Source: Daphnia carinata (lineage: Eukaryota; Arthropoda; Branchiopoda; Diplostraca; Daphniidae). Taken from it: a DNA stretch of 64,000 bases. Made by a program: the position numbers and the translations under genes. Below the pieces are notes generated by a model. The model was not told where the DNA came from. It ran no database searches and saw only the letters and a list, made by a program, of their open reading frames with translations. Within the stretch, counting starts at the first letter, position 1, and each line of letters starts with the position of its first letter. This document shows, piece after piece, positions 11,931 to 20,229 of the stretch. The stretch lies in contig NC_081333.1 of assembly GCF_022539665.2 (NCBI RefSeq), positions 13,204,971 through 13,268,970 of the forward strand, read 5' to 3'.

Positions 11931-12633
11931 TCATAGATAAAGACGACTGGTTCGTTATGTCCATAAGAGAAATAACATGGGCTGCTGACGCAAAAATTTA
12001 GGGTACCCTTCCTACGATTTTTTGGATCCTTACTCTGATTGTACTGCCATCTAGTGGAGGTTTTGATCACTACTGAAAGTGTAAGTAGCTTTCCACCAAC
12101 CGCCATTGTTCGTGGCAGTTTGTGGCGTCCTGAAGCTGGATTTGGCTTGAAAATGTCGTTCCCTAAAGAAAATAAGAATAGGATAGGTTTGTACAGTTTG
12201 ATTTATGGAGTGATCTGTTATAATTTTGAATGACCAAAGTAAATAATATTTGAATTTAAAGCTTACAATATGACAGGCAGCTTTGGTAAATGGAAAAAAG
12301 GGAAACAAGAACTTGAAAGTGTCGTGCGTCTAACCAAAATTTGAAGAAAATTGATCCAAAAAATCAAGAGCCTGATAAAAAGCGAGGACCCATTGACATC
12401 GTTTCTCATAAAAAGTAACTCTTCTGAAGGTCTTTTCATTTCTAGCTTGCTAACCAATATTCTAACTCTGGGTGTTTTTATAGTTCAAGATCTCGATAGT
12501 AACAAAGTTGGTGTGGACAACAATAGTTCTACCCAAAAAATTTATACCAGGGACCATACTTCCAATCCTGAAAGAACTGCAAGTTTGTCTAGCAGCTAAG
12601 CTCTCGTAATTCACAGGTATGTGTAAATCTTTA
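11931..12633. other. Spacer between T1 and the kinase paralogue
   Basis: Only short frames are present. A CTCF-like site lies at 12,044-12,057. Upstream exons of the broken kinase paralogue could be hidden here or in the following gap, but I could not align anything here with the intact paralogue at 55 kb. Confidence 0.4.
12044..12057 (-). promoter_or_regulatory. CTCF-like site
   Basis: The minus strand reads CCACTAGATGGCAG, which fits the CTCF core consensus CCASYAGRKGGCR. An identical 14-mer, also on the minus strand, lies at 25,084-25,097. The first is just right of block T1 and the second just left of T2. The match is to a consensus only; occupancy is unknown. Confidence 0.35.
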
Positions 12634-12733
12634 NNNNNNNNNNNNNNNNNNNNNNNNNNNNNNNNNNNNNNNNNNNNNNNNNNNNNNNNNNNNNNNNNNN
12701 NNNNNNNNNNNNNNNNNNNNNNNNNNNNNNNNN
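12634..12733. other. Assembly gap, exactly 100 N
   Basis: A run of exactly 100 N is the conventional marker for a gap of unknown size. It cuts the 5' end of exon 1 of the kinase-ankyrin paralogue, so that gene's start codon and promoter cannot be read here. Confidence 0.98.
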
Positions 12734-14330
12734 TAGGTGGCATCCAATTTGATCGCAATGATCTTTTGGGTAGCGGTGGCTTCGCATCAGTGTATCGTGG
12801 TAAATATCAAGGTAAAAGTATAGCAGTCAAAAGAATTATGAAGGAAAAGGATGGCAGAGATCCAATAGCTGGCAACGAGTTAAAATTTCTGCAGCAGTTA
12901 CGCCATCCCAATATTGTTAAATTGGTCCACTTCACAAGCGATGTCGACTTCACGTAAGATTATTACGTAATAACTTTGAATTTAAAAGAAAATTTCAATA
13001 TGATTTCTGTTATTCAGTTACCTTGCTTTGGAATTGTGCGACGCATCATTGGATCAGGTGTTCCTAAAAAAGGACGATCTTCGGAAATACAAAGGACCTG
13101 CATTACCGAATGATTTCGAGGTTTTCTCCCAATTAGCCACTGGTCTCAGATACATTCATTCACAGCGTGTAATTCATCGGGACATTAATCCGACAAACAT
13201 TCTCATTTCTGTGAAACATACTGACCAAGGTGAAGAAGCAACTATCAAGTGGGCTGATTTTGTATTTGCACGAGAAGTGAGTGAAAGGGGAACATTCACA
13301 ATGAGTGGAGTCAAAGGGACTCTACCTTGGTTCTCTCCCGAAGAGATGGAAATTATGGGCAGAGACCTAAGCATTGAAAAAACTAAAGGCTCTATCAAAA
13401 GCCACGTATTCAAAGAAGGCCTCGTCTTTGGTTATATTCTCTTAAAAGGAAGACATATCTACGGGGAGAATGAGTTGGAAATTAGGAACAACATTATGAA
13501 AAACGAATCAGTCAATATGAGTAGTAAGTTACCTATTGAGGCAGATCATATAACATAAGTATAATAAGCAAATGTATAAAATTTTCTAAAAATAGAAATT
13601 CACCAACAGCATTTAGCTCGTAACTTGATAGAACAAATGCTGATCTACAGACCTGACAATAGAATTACATCTGAAGAAGTTGTTAATCAGCTTGAAGCCA
13701 TAAATATCAAAGTAAGCAATTCACACAAGTTTAACACCTTCTTCGTCAGTGAAATTTTAGTTTTCTAACAAAGGTTTTCCATTTAGCTTAGCGAAAAGGA
13801 AAAACAGCTTCATCAGCTGTCTACATGTCCCACAACAGATTGTAGGAACAAAATCGAATCTTTAATGCAACTCGGTGTCGACTTAAACGCAAAGGATGAC
13901 GATGGATGGAATGCGCTTCATCTTGTGTGTCGAAACAATTCAAGCCCACATTTAATCGATGCGATTAAACTCTTGATCGAACTCGGCATCGACAAAAACG
14001 CAAAAACCAACAATGGATCAAATGCGCTTCATATTTGTGTGAATACAATTCAAGCCCACACTTAATCGATGCAATTAAACTCTTGATCGAACTCGGCTTC
14101 GATAAAAACGCAAAGAACAACGATGGAAAGAATGCCCTTCATCTTTTGTACGAATGCCATTCAAGCCCACAATCATTTCAAGCGATTGAACTCTTGATCG
14201 AACTCGGCGTCGACTTACGCTAAGGAGATTATTCATAGAACCGAATGCACTCGAATTGAGCCGGCGCAAAAAACATCTTACAAACTGCAACGTAGACGAT
14301 ATCTTTAAAAACGGACAAGGTGAATGTTTA
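12734..14330 (+). pseudogene. Broken kinase-ankyrin paralogue (copy A)
   Basis: This is the paralogue of the intact gene at 55,272-57,538, with the same exon plan: (gap)-12,953, 13,018-13,523, 13,596-13,711 and from 13,787. Exons 2 and 3 have exactly the same lengths (506 and 116 nt). The P-loop GSGGFASVYRG, the VAIK-type lysine (SIAVKRI) and HRD are present. However HRDIKPQN of copy B is HRDINPTN, DFG is DFV, and the conserved SDVF is SHVF, so catalysis is doubtful. In the ankyrin exon a one-base loss near 14,030 (in 'catatttgtgtg', against 'catcttttgtgtg' in copy B) breaks the frame after about two repeats. Only three to four repeats remain instead of nine or ten. The poly(A) signal is also altered (AATGAA at 14,383). 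A DIRS element sits 150 bp further on. Confidence 0.85.
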
Positions 14331-14502
14331 AAGAAATTAAGGCTGTTTGCAAGCGGGACAGACAAACAAAACGCTACGTTGCAATGAATGAGATGATCAG
14401 CAAATTACAGCTAACTACGTATTTTCATCAACCACAAACAGCATTAATTACAAATTGAAATATCAACGCGTTTTACGAACATTGTAGTCGAATGTTCGTT
14501 CG

Positions 14503-14603
14503 ACCTGAACTGTGTCGACCTTGTATTCTACAGCTCTTTTACAGCAGACAAAAAAGGTAGTTTAGGAGGGAGGGTTGGTAACCCTTTGGCCTCAGACCTT
14601 TTC
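14503..14603 (+). repeat. DIRS left inverted terminal repeat
   Basis: 101 bp, the exact reverse complement of 18,954-19,054. The 22 bp outside it (14,481-14,502) are unique to the left tip and are copied, reversed, in the internal complementary region. Confidence 0.93.
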
Positions 14604-14624
14604 TAGCTCTGTTACAGCATAGTC

Positions 14625-15245
14625 ATGTCTGATCCTAGCTCTAGTTCCAGCTCAGAAAGTTCAAGTGATAGTGATGTGTCGTCTCGTGGCTCATCTAGGA
14701 GATTGAGAATCAGCACGGCTAGAATTAGAGTAAGCCCCCACGGTTTAGTTCATAGGGACGTTACTCCAGACATTCAAAGAGAAGAAGAGGCCGACGCCCT
14801 GAGGTTAGCCGATCCAGATCAGGACCTTTCGCCGGCTCCCGAGGTTCCCCAGGACCCAAAAGTTCCATTGGAAGGAGAGAGGAAAAGGCGTCCAAGGGAT
14901 GAAGAGAAAGATCAAAACCCGAGGGCAGGGAAACGACATAAAAACGAGGATACGGTTGTAAAATTCAAATTGTCAAAGAGTAGAGGAAAGAGACTGCTAC
15001 GCCCCTTTTTTAGGGGAGTAGGCGCATCAAATTCCAAGGTAACTAAGGGGCGTTACCTGGCTTCCTTTAAAAAGCGCTCAACCGCGTTTAAATGCCCTTC
15101 CTTGGACGACGCTCTCTACCAACGCCTCAAGCAAGTTAAAGGATCGTCGGCTTCAAAGAACACGATCGATCACAACGAGAGGGCCTTGTACTGCGTACAG
15201 CAAAAGATCTTAGAAGCAGCACAACCACTTCTTTTTTTTGTCTAA
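14625..15245 (+). CDS. DIRS ORF1, gag-like
   Basis: A 206-residue frame starts with an ATG 22 bp after the terminal repeat. The N-terminus is a low-complexity Ser-rich stretch (about residues 4-26), followed by an acidic then Lys/Arg-rich region, typical of DIRS gag proteins that package RNA in virus-like particles. The frame stops directly after a run of eight T (15,232-15,239). The next frame (+1) continues with what looks like the rest of the same gag domain (SNEKLDDD... then LLGDSFHEV and RRKNVLRQ). This suggests a single-base slip in the homopolymer, either a mutation, an assembly error or a programmed frameshift. Function is inferred from position and composition. Confidence 0.8.
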   Translation: MSDPSSSSSSESSSDSDVSSRGSSRRLRISTARIRVSPHGLVHRDVTPDIQREEEADALRLADPDQDLSPAPEVPQDPKVPLEGERKRRPRDEEKDQNPRAGKRHKNEDTVVKFKLSKSRGKRLLRPFFRGVGASNSKVTKGRYLASFKKRSTAFKCPSLDDALYQRLKQVKGSSASKNTIDHNERALYCVQQKILEAAQPLLFFV

Positions 15246-17838
15246 TGAGAAACTTGATGACGACTCTCACCGCGAAGCGATTAGTGTAGCTATTCAATTG
15301 CTGGGGGATTCCTTTCACGAGGTTACTCAACAGCGAAGAAAGAATGTACTCAGGCAGACTAGCCCTTCATACCTCTACCTCCTCGACGATCAGGACAACT
15401 TTAACACCAAGGAGGCTAGTTCTCTTTTTGGAAAATCTTTCGTAAAATCTATGGTGAGGTCTTCACAACAACAGACCATGCTAAGCAATCTTCAACCGGT
15501 TCAACGCCTGTCAGGGCAACCTTACCGCAATGGCGGACATCAATTTCGCCATCCTGATGGGCACAACAATAGGCCGTCGGGTCAATCCACCAGCCATCGC
15601 TTTGAATCCACCGACGCCCAGCAGGGTTCGTCGTTCAACAACACACGAGTGGGAGAGGCCAACACCCCCTCGGCTAGACTCGGCGGAGAACGCAGCGCAG
15701 TCGAGTACAACACGACCCAGCAGAGTGCCGGGACACCAAGACACTTCAACAACAGGGGAAGGTACGTGTCTATCGTTAAATCAAACATCGGCAGACCGCT
15801 CTCCCCATCTGGTTCGGAAGTTGCGATAGGGGGCAGGATATCAGCCTTCAAAACGAATTGGTTCAAAATATCAGCTGATCCTTGGATCCTTGAGTTAGTT
15901 TCTAATGGGCTGAGACTGGAATTTTACTCGACGCCTACGCAAGAGAACGTACCGAATAACGCAGCGTTGGGACCGAGTCATTGGGCAATCTGTAATGAGG
16001 AAGTAGAAGACATGATTAAGAAAAGGGCGGTGGTGCGCGCCGAAACGGGGGGTTTCGTTAGTGGCATATTCATCATTCCCAAGAAATCAGGGGGCTTTAG
16101 ACCCGTCATTAACTTAAAAAGGCTCAACACGTATGTTGTGTATAGGCACTTCAAAATGGAAGGGGTCAGCTCAATCAAACACGTAGCCCGCCATAACGAC
16201 TGGATGGCAAAATTGGACCTTAAAGATGCGTACTTCGCAATACCCATCCACAATGAGGACCAAAGTTTTTTACAGTTTAAATGGAAAAACACTCTCTTTC
16301 AATTCACCTGTCTCCCTTTCGGCCTCTCCTCAGCCCCTTGGGCTTTTACTAAACTATTGAAGCCAGTCGTCGCGTATTTAAGACAGCGAGGAATTAGATT
16401 AATAATTTATTTGGATGATATATTAATTCTAAACCAATCTAAGGAGTCGTTAAAAGGGCAGTTAGTGGTAGTCGCCAATCTGCTGGATTCGCTTGGCTTC
16501 ATTATCAATAAAGACAAATCGCATACAACCCCCACACAGGAAATAGAGTTCTTAGGCCTTTTGATTGATTCCACTACTGCTTCCCTTAAACTGCCTGACG
16601 CGAAGCAGGACGTCATCATTAAATTGTGCAAGAATGCCTTAAAAAAAGACTCTTTAACGTTAAGAGAAATCGCCAGCGTTCTAGGAAGGTTTACCTGGGC
16701 CGTTTGGGCTACCCCGTTTTCCCAAGCCCACTACCGTAATATCCAGAATACCTACATTAACGGACTCAAGCTAGACAATGGGGAACTAAAATCCAAAATC
16801 TCACTGAACCGGGAAGCTAGAGAAGACTTGTCATGGTGGACTTCATCGCATAATTTAAAGAAAAAGAAAGCACTGATAGACCCAAGCCCTTCCATAACCA
16901 TCTATGCCGATGCGTCTCTCTCAGGGTGGGGTGCAGTAAGTAACAAAGTAAGGACGGGAGGTCCGTGGACATCAACCGACACCGCCAGGCATATAAACGA
17001 ACTGGAACTTTTAGCAGGCTTCTACGCTCTAAGATGTTTCGCAGAAGAATGTCGTTCCAGTACCGTATTGCTTAAACTAGACAACTCAACGGCAGTGGCC
17101 TATATAAATAAAATTGGGGGTTCCAGATCGGCTAGCCTTAACAAAATAGCGCTAGATATAGCTGGATGGTGTGAGGAACGAGACATCACACTGCAGGCCA
17201 CCCACTTACCAGGGATTTTTAATGGTGTCGCAGATCTGGAATCGAGAGTGAGGAAAGACTGGAGCGATTGGATGTTGAAGAAGGAGGTGTTTCAACTGAT
17301 CCGGAGGAGATGGGAAGTGGCAATCGATCTATTCGCATCCCATTGGAATGCCCAACTGGAAACGTTCTCGAGCTGGAAACCCCAACCGGGAGCGGCGGAG
17401 ACGGACGCTCTCTCATTCAGCTGGCTAGGCCGCAACGGCTATGCCTTTCCCCCATTCTCTCTCATAGAAGACTGCCTGACAAAGATAAGACGAGAGAGAG
17501 CGACACTGATCTTAGTATGTCCGTATTGGCCGAGCCAATCATGGTTTCCAACAGCTCTAGAGCTAGCTTCCGACATTCCAATAGTTCTCCGCGTCTGCCC
17601 GGAACTACTTACGTCCAGTCGGGGGGAACCACACCCCCTGTGCGAATGCAAGAATTTCCAGTTAATCGCTTGGAAATTATCCGGAAACGATATGCAGACC
17701 AGGGCTTTCCAGAACAAGTGGGCCAATTATTGCTGGCCGGCTCACGAGAGTCCACGAGAGATGCGTACCAGTCCGCCTGGCTCGCTTGGTACAATTGGTG
17801 CGGTAAACAAGACCAAAATCCCCTTCGAAATGACCTAA
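15238..17838 (+). CDS. DIRS reverse transcriptase-RNase H polyprotein
   Basis: About 866 codons are open from the frame entry at 15,238 (no ATG there; it probably depends on the ORF1 frame). The first ~180 residues look like the gag C-terminus and a linker. The reverse transcriptase follows, with LDLKDAYFAIP (catalytic Asp), LPFGLSSAPWAFTKL and the YLDD box, and then LGLLIDS. RNase H follows with the Asp of IYADASLSGWGAV, the Glu of INELELLAG, the Asp of LKLDNSTAVAYI and a final Asp in VADLESR. The C-terminal part (IDLFASHWNAQLETFSSW ... YAFPPFSLI) is a conserved DIRS segment. All catalytic acids are present and there is no internal stop, so it could be active. The last 570 nt overlap the recombinase ORF in another frame. 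Confidence 0.92.
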   Translation: MSNEKLDDDSHREAISVAIQLLGDSFHEVTQQRRKNVLRQTSPSYLYLLDDQDNFNTKEASSLFGKSFVKSMVRSSQQQTMLSNLQPVQRLSGQPYRNGGHQFRHPDGHNNRPSGQSTSHRFESTDAQQGSSFNNTRVGEANTPSARLGGERSAVEYNTTQQSAGTPRHFNNRGRYVSIVKSNIGRPLSPSGSEVAIGGRISAFKTNWFKISADPWILELVSNGLRLEFYSTPTQENVPNNAALGPSHWAICNEEVEDMIKKRAVVRAETGGFVSGIFIIPKKSGGFRPVINLKRLNTYVVYRHFKMEGVSSIKHVARHNDWMAKLDLKDAYFAIPIHNEDQSFLQFKWKNTLFQFTCLPFGLSSAPWAFTKLLKPVVAYLRQRGIRLIIYLDDILILNQSKESLKGQLVVVANLLDSLGFIINKDKSHTTPTQEIEFLGLLIDSTTASLKLPDAKQDVIIKLCKNALKKDSLTLREIASVLGRFTWAVWATPFSQAHYRNIQNTYINGLKLDNGELKSKISLNREAREDLSWWTSSHNLKKKKALIDPSPSITIYADASLSGWGAVSNKVRTGGPWTSTDTARHINELELLAGFYALRCFAEECRSSTVLLKLDNSTAVAYINKIGGSRSASLNKIALDIAGWCEERDITLQATHLPGIFNGVADLESRVRKDWSDWMLKKEVFQLIRRRWEVAIDLFASHWNAQLETFSSWKPQPGAAETDALSFSWLGRNGYAFPPFSLIEDCLTKIRRERATLILVCPYWPSQSWFPTALELASDIPIVLRVCPELLTSSRGEPHPLCECKNFQLIAWKLSGNDMQTRAFQNKWANYCWPAHESPREMRTSPPGSLGTIGAVNKTKIPFEMT

Positions 17839-18662
17839 AGCATATTCTATCATTCCTGTCAGAAGCACATTTCGAAGGAAAAGCGTATGGCACAATAAAT
17901 ATCTATAGGTCGATGCTTTCCTCTACCTTACAACCAATTGATGGCCTACAGATCGGGAAACACCCGCTCATTGTAAAATTGATGAAAGGTATATACAATT
18001 CAAACCCTCCTAAACCTAGGTACGAGTTCACCTGGGACGTCAGTATAGTGACCAACCATTTAAGCCAACTTAAAAACGAGGATTTAGCTATCGGCCCCCT
18101 CGCTCGGAAACTGGCTACGCTTCTGGCGTTAGCATCCTTCCTTCGAGCTTCGGAAGTGGCTTCTATCGGGAAAGAGGATCTAAGAATAGGTGAATCCGGT
18201 ATGAATTTCTCCCTCCTAAAACCGAGAAAGGCTCAGAAGGAAGGAGCGCTAAAAACGTTCTTTATCAAAAGAATTCCGGACCCCCGAATTGACCCGGTAT
18301 TTTGCACGGAACACTACATATCTATAACGGAGAAGTATCGCGTGCAATCGAATGATAGGCATCTCTTTATGGGATCAGTGAAGCCGTACAACCCAGTAGT
18401 CGGATCGACCGTAGCGGGTTGGTTAAAGAGACAGCTGCAGGAAAGTGGCGTAGACACAGGCAGATTCTCGGCTCACTCAACAAGAGGAGCGGCTTCTTCG
18501 AAAGCAGCAGCAGCTTCTTCGAAAGCAGCAGCAGCAGGCATCTCTGTCCAAACAATTCTAAACACAGCCCACTGGTCCTCGGAATCAACCTTTACGAGAT
18601 TTTACAGAAGGGATCTGCCCAAAGAACCTTCCGTAGCAGAAGTCGTTCTGAGCATAGACTAA
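17268..18662 (+). CDS. DIRS tyrosine recombinase
   Basis: A 464-codon frame whose first ~190 codons overlap the RT-RNase H ORF. The recognisable recombinase begins at about residue 130 (RYADQGFPEQVGQLLLAG). It carries the catalytic Arg in FLRASEVASI, HSTRG (His-x-x-Arg), the HW pair in NTAHWSSESTF and the nucleophilic Tyr in FTRFYRRDLP. Tyrosine recombinases integrate the circular DIRS intermediate without a target duplication. An unusual 21-bp tandem duplication (ASSKAAA repeated, about 18,489-18,535) lengthens the segment between HSTRG and GISVQTIL. It keeps the frame but might affect folding. The true initiation site is unknown. Confidence 0.9.
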   Translation: MDVEEGGVSTDPEEMGSGNRSIRIPLECPTGNVLELETPTGSGGDGRSLIQLARPQRLCLSPILSHRRLPDKDKTRESDTDLSMSVLAEPIMVSNSSRASFRHSNSSPRLPGTTYVQSGGTTPPVRMQEFPVNRLEIIRKRYADQGFPEQVGQLLLAGSRESTRDAYQSAWLAWYNWCGKQDQNPLRNDLKHILSFLSEAHFEGKAYGTINIYRSMLSSTLQPIDGLQIGKHPLIVKLMKGIYNSNPPKPRYEFTWDVSIVTNHLSQLKNEDLAIGPLARKLATLLALASFLRASEVASIGKEDLRIGESGMNFSLLKPRKAQKEGALKTFFIKRIPDPRIDPVFCTEHYISITEKYRVQSNDRHLFMGSVKPYNPVVGSTVAGWLKRQLQESGVDTGRFSAHSTRGAASSKAAAASSKAAAAGISVQTILNTAHWSSESTFTRFYRRDLPKEPSVAEVVLSID

Positions 18663-18682
18663 ACAAATGTTGGCTTTAAAGT

Positions 18683-18796
18683 CACAGTTCAGGTCGAACG
18701 AACATTCGACTACAATTGTAAATTGATCGAGAGCGCGAAGCGCTATCGACGATCAATTTTGATTGTATAAGAATAAGAGAGAGAGACCTGAACTGT
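18683..18796. repeat. DIRS internal complementary region
   Basis: 18,683-18,716 is the reverse complement of the left tip 14,481-14,514. 18,711-18,796 is the reverse complement of the right tip 19,044-19,129. The two abut at a shared 'tacaat', as expected for the DIRS template that lets the cDNA ends be joined into a circle. About 157 bp of other sequence with (CCCA)n follows before the right terminal repeat. Confidence 0.9.
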
Positions 18797-18953
18797 AACA
18801 TCCACCCACCCACCCAGCTTTCCTATTTAATGAGTTTATAAGCTAATCATTGTTACCCTTTTAAAACGCAGATTCGATCATCGGCGAAGTGGGATCCAAC
18901 AGTTCAGGGGCAGGTATTGACGGATTCCGACGACCACCTAACTCAGATGAAGT

Positions 18954-19129
18954 GAAAAGGTCTGAGGCCAAAGGGTTACCAACCCTCCCTCCTAAACTAC
19001 CTTTTTTGTCTGCTGTAAAAGAGCTGTAGAATACAAGGTCGACACAGTTCAGGTCTCTCTCTCTTATTCTTATACAATCAAAATTGATCGTCGATAGCGC
19101 TTCGCGCTCTCGATCAATTTACAATTGTA
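18954..19129. repeat. DIRS right inverted terminal repeat and tip
   Basis: 18,954-19,054 is identical to the reverse complement of the left repeat. The outer tip to about 19,129 contains a short near-palindrome (gatagcgcttcgcgctctcgatc) and ends in the palindrome ttacaattgtaa, next to host sequence 'cacaagtgaatgg'. Confidence 0.9.
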
Positions 19130-19860
19130 ACACAAGTGAATGGAAGAGTTTGCGGAAACGTAATGAAAATGAACTTATCCTTCTTTTTTAGTAATCACAC
19201 CCTTGATGAGGAATAAATTAGTTGTTTTCGTCCTCTCCAATCGACTATTCCCTTGCCTATCATTGCAAATATCATAAGAAATCTTTTTGCTTTCTACAAT
19301 TAAACGGAAATGTCAAATCTAAGAATTGAACTATCTAACTTAACTGCGGAAAACCCCTTTCTCTGTTTTCTAGACCAACTGTAAAAAGAACGACCACACG
19401 CCCACGAACCAAACTCTGGTATGGTTGGAGATCTCCAATCTAGGAGAAAATTGTACTAGGTAATTAATGGTGTGTTATATGTATGGGAATTAAAGGCCGA
19501 ACCAGTTTTACATCAACAACACGAAGCCAAACGGTATGCAATGCGGCATCCTGATACGCCGACAGTGTACGCACAACAGTTAATGAAATCGAAGTAAACA
19601 TAATAGGCACGTAAAATTATCGAGGAATGCATACTTAACGGGGAAGATAAGCGTGAAATTCAACAACATATAGTCATCATTCTAATTGAAATTTGTCAAA
19701 GTCAAATAAGTAGTGTTTCAAAGGAAATTCAACCGAGTTAGGTTTGTCGTTAATCTAATTACATGATACAGATTGCAACGGAACCTGGAAATGCACTGCA
19801 TATAGTTTTCGTCGAAAGACGGCAATCGGATGGGCAAAAAGTGATGCTAGACCGCAACTT
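19130..19860 (+). repeat. 3' flank of kinase paralogue, duplicated at 57.8-58.5 kb
   Basis: Sequence such as 'agtgaatgg', 'ttagttgttttcgtcctctcc' and 'catcaacaacacgaagccaa' matches 57,818-58,480 in order and orientation with about one change per ten bases by eye. It shows that the duplication of the kinase-ankyrin gene included at least 1 kb of downstream DNA, now split by the DIRS element. No gene is seen. Confidence 0.85.
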
Positions 19861-19999
19861 TATTTTTGTTTTTTACGTTATTTAAAAAACTATACGACCC
19901 GTTTAAAACCAAACTTTATTGCCGTGATCAGCATTCATTTCTGAATAGATTTCATGTATTTGAAGCCAAATTTGACCCAAATTGAAAAAGTCAGTATAA

Positions 20000-20215
20000 A
20001 GCGCTGTAACAAAATAAGCCCGACTTTTTCTATTTAAAAACAATATCGTTAAATCTAGAAAACTATACATGATTTCGATTCAAAATTTAACGAGAAACAC
20101 GAAAATGAACTTTGTTTTTACGTATGATTTATGGTTTTTGAGTAATTAAAAATATAAAAGTAGGGCCGATAGACATTTTAAGCCCGACAAAATTAGACCA
20201 ACTTTTAATGTCTAC
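20000..20215. repeat. Single ~180-bp satellite monomer
   Basis: It contains 'aataagcccgacttttt', 'aactatacatgatttcgatt', 'tttatggtttttgagtaatt' and 'aaaagtagggccgatagaca', the signature of the satellite elsewhere in the window. It is one divergent monomer flanked by unrelated DNA. Confidence 0.75.
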
Positions 20216-20229
20216 AAAAATTGCTTGGT

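Larger units (their letters stand above)
6097..11931 (+). repeat. Repeat block T1 (5.8 kb), direct copy of T2
   Basis: Starting at 'gttcaccatgttaaaacgat' the block is collinear and highly similar to 25,463-31,540 (T2). Its right two thirds are similar to the reverse complement of 38,511-43,720 (T3). In order it holds exon-like fragments (6.36-7.1 kb), an HP1 pseudogene (7.63-7.98 kb), decayed fragments, a conserved minus-strand exon (8,949-9,180), a 0.6-kb spacer, an array of 11 exon-like units (9.92-11.39 kb) and a tail ending near 'ctgacccaagtc'. No transposase, reverse transcriptase, terminal inverted repeat or target-site duplication was found, so it is called a segmental repeat and not a named transposon. 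Confidence 0.85.
14481..19129 (+). mobile_element. DIRS-type tyrosine-recombinase retrotransposon
   Basis: The element has the full DIRS architecture: gag-like ORF, reverse transcriptase/RNase H, and an overlapping tyrosine recombinase, flanked by inverted terminal repeats with an internal complementary region. The terminal repeats 14,503-14,603 and 18,954-19,054 are reverse complements over 101 of 101 bases. The internal complementary region (18,683-18,796) consists of the reverse complement of the left tip (14,481-14,514) joined to that of the right tip (19,044-19,129). As expected for DIRS elements, there is no target-site duplication. Identical repeats imply a recent insertion. The flanks match both sides of the corresponding region of the paralogue at 57.6-57.9 kb, so the host site is defined, apart from about 110 bp that differ. 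Confidence 0.95.

Noticed and set aside
6097-11931. T blocks as a DNA transposon or Helitron
   Set aside because: No transposase, Rep/helicase, terminal inverted repeat, target duplication or Helitron-type end was found. Gene-fragment capture is compatible with such elements but is not enough to name one.
14075-14365. Minus-strand 96-codon frame over the ankyrin pseudogene
   Set aside because: Antisense of ankyrin coding DNA with no independent support.
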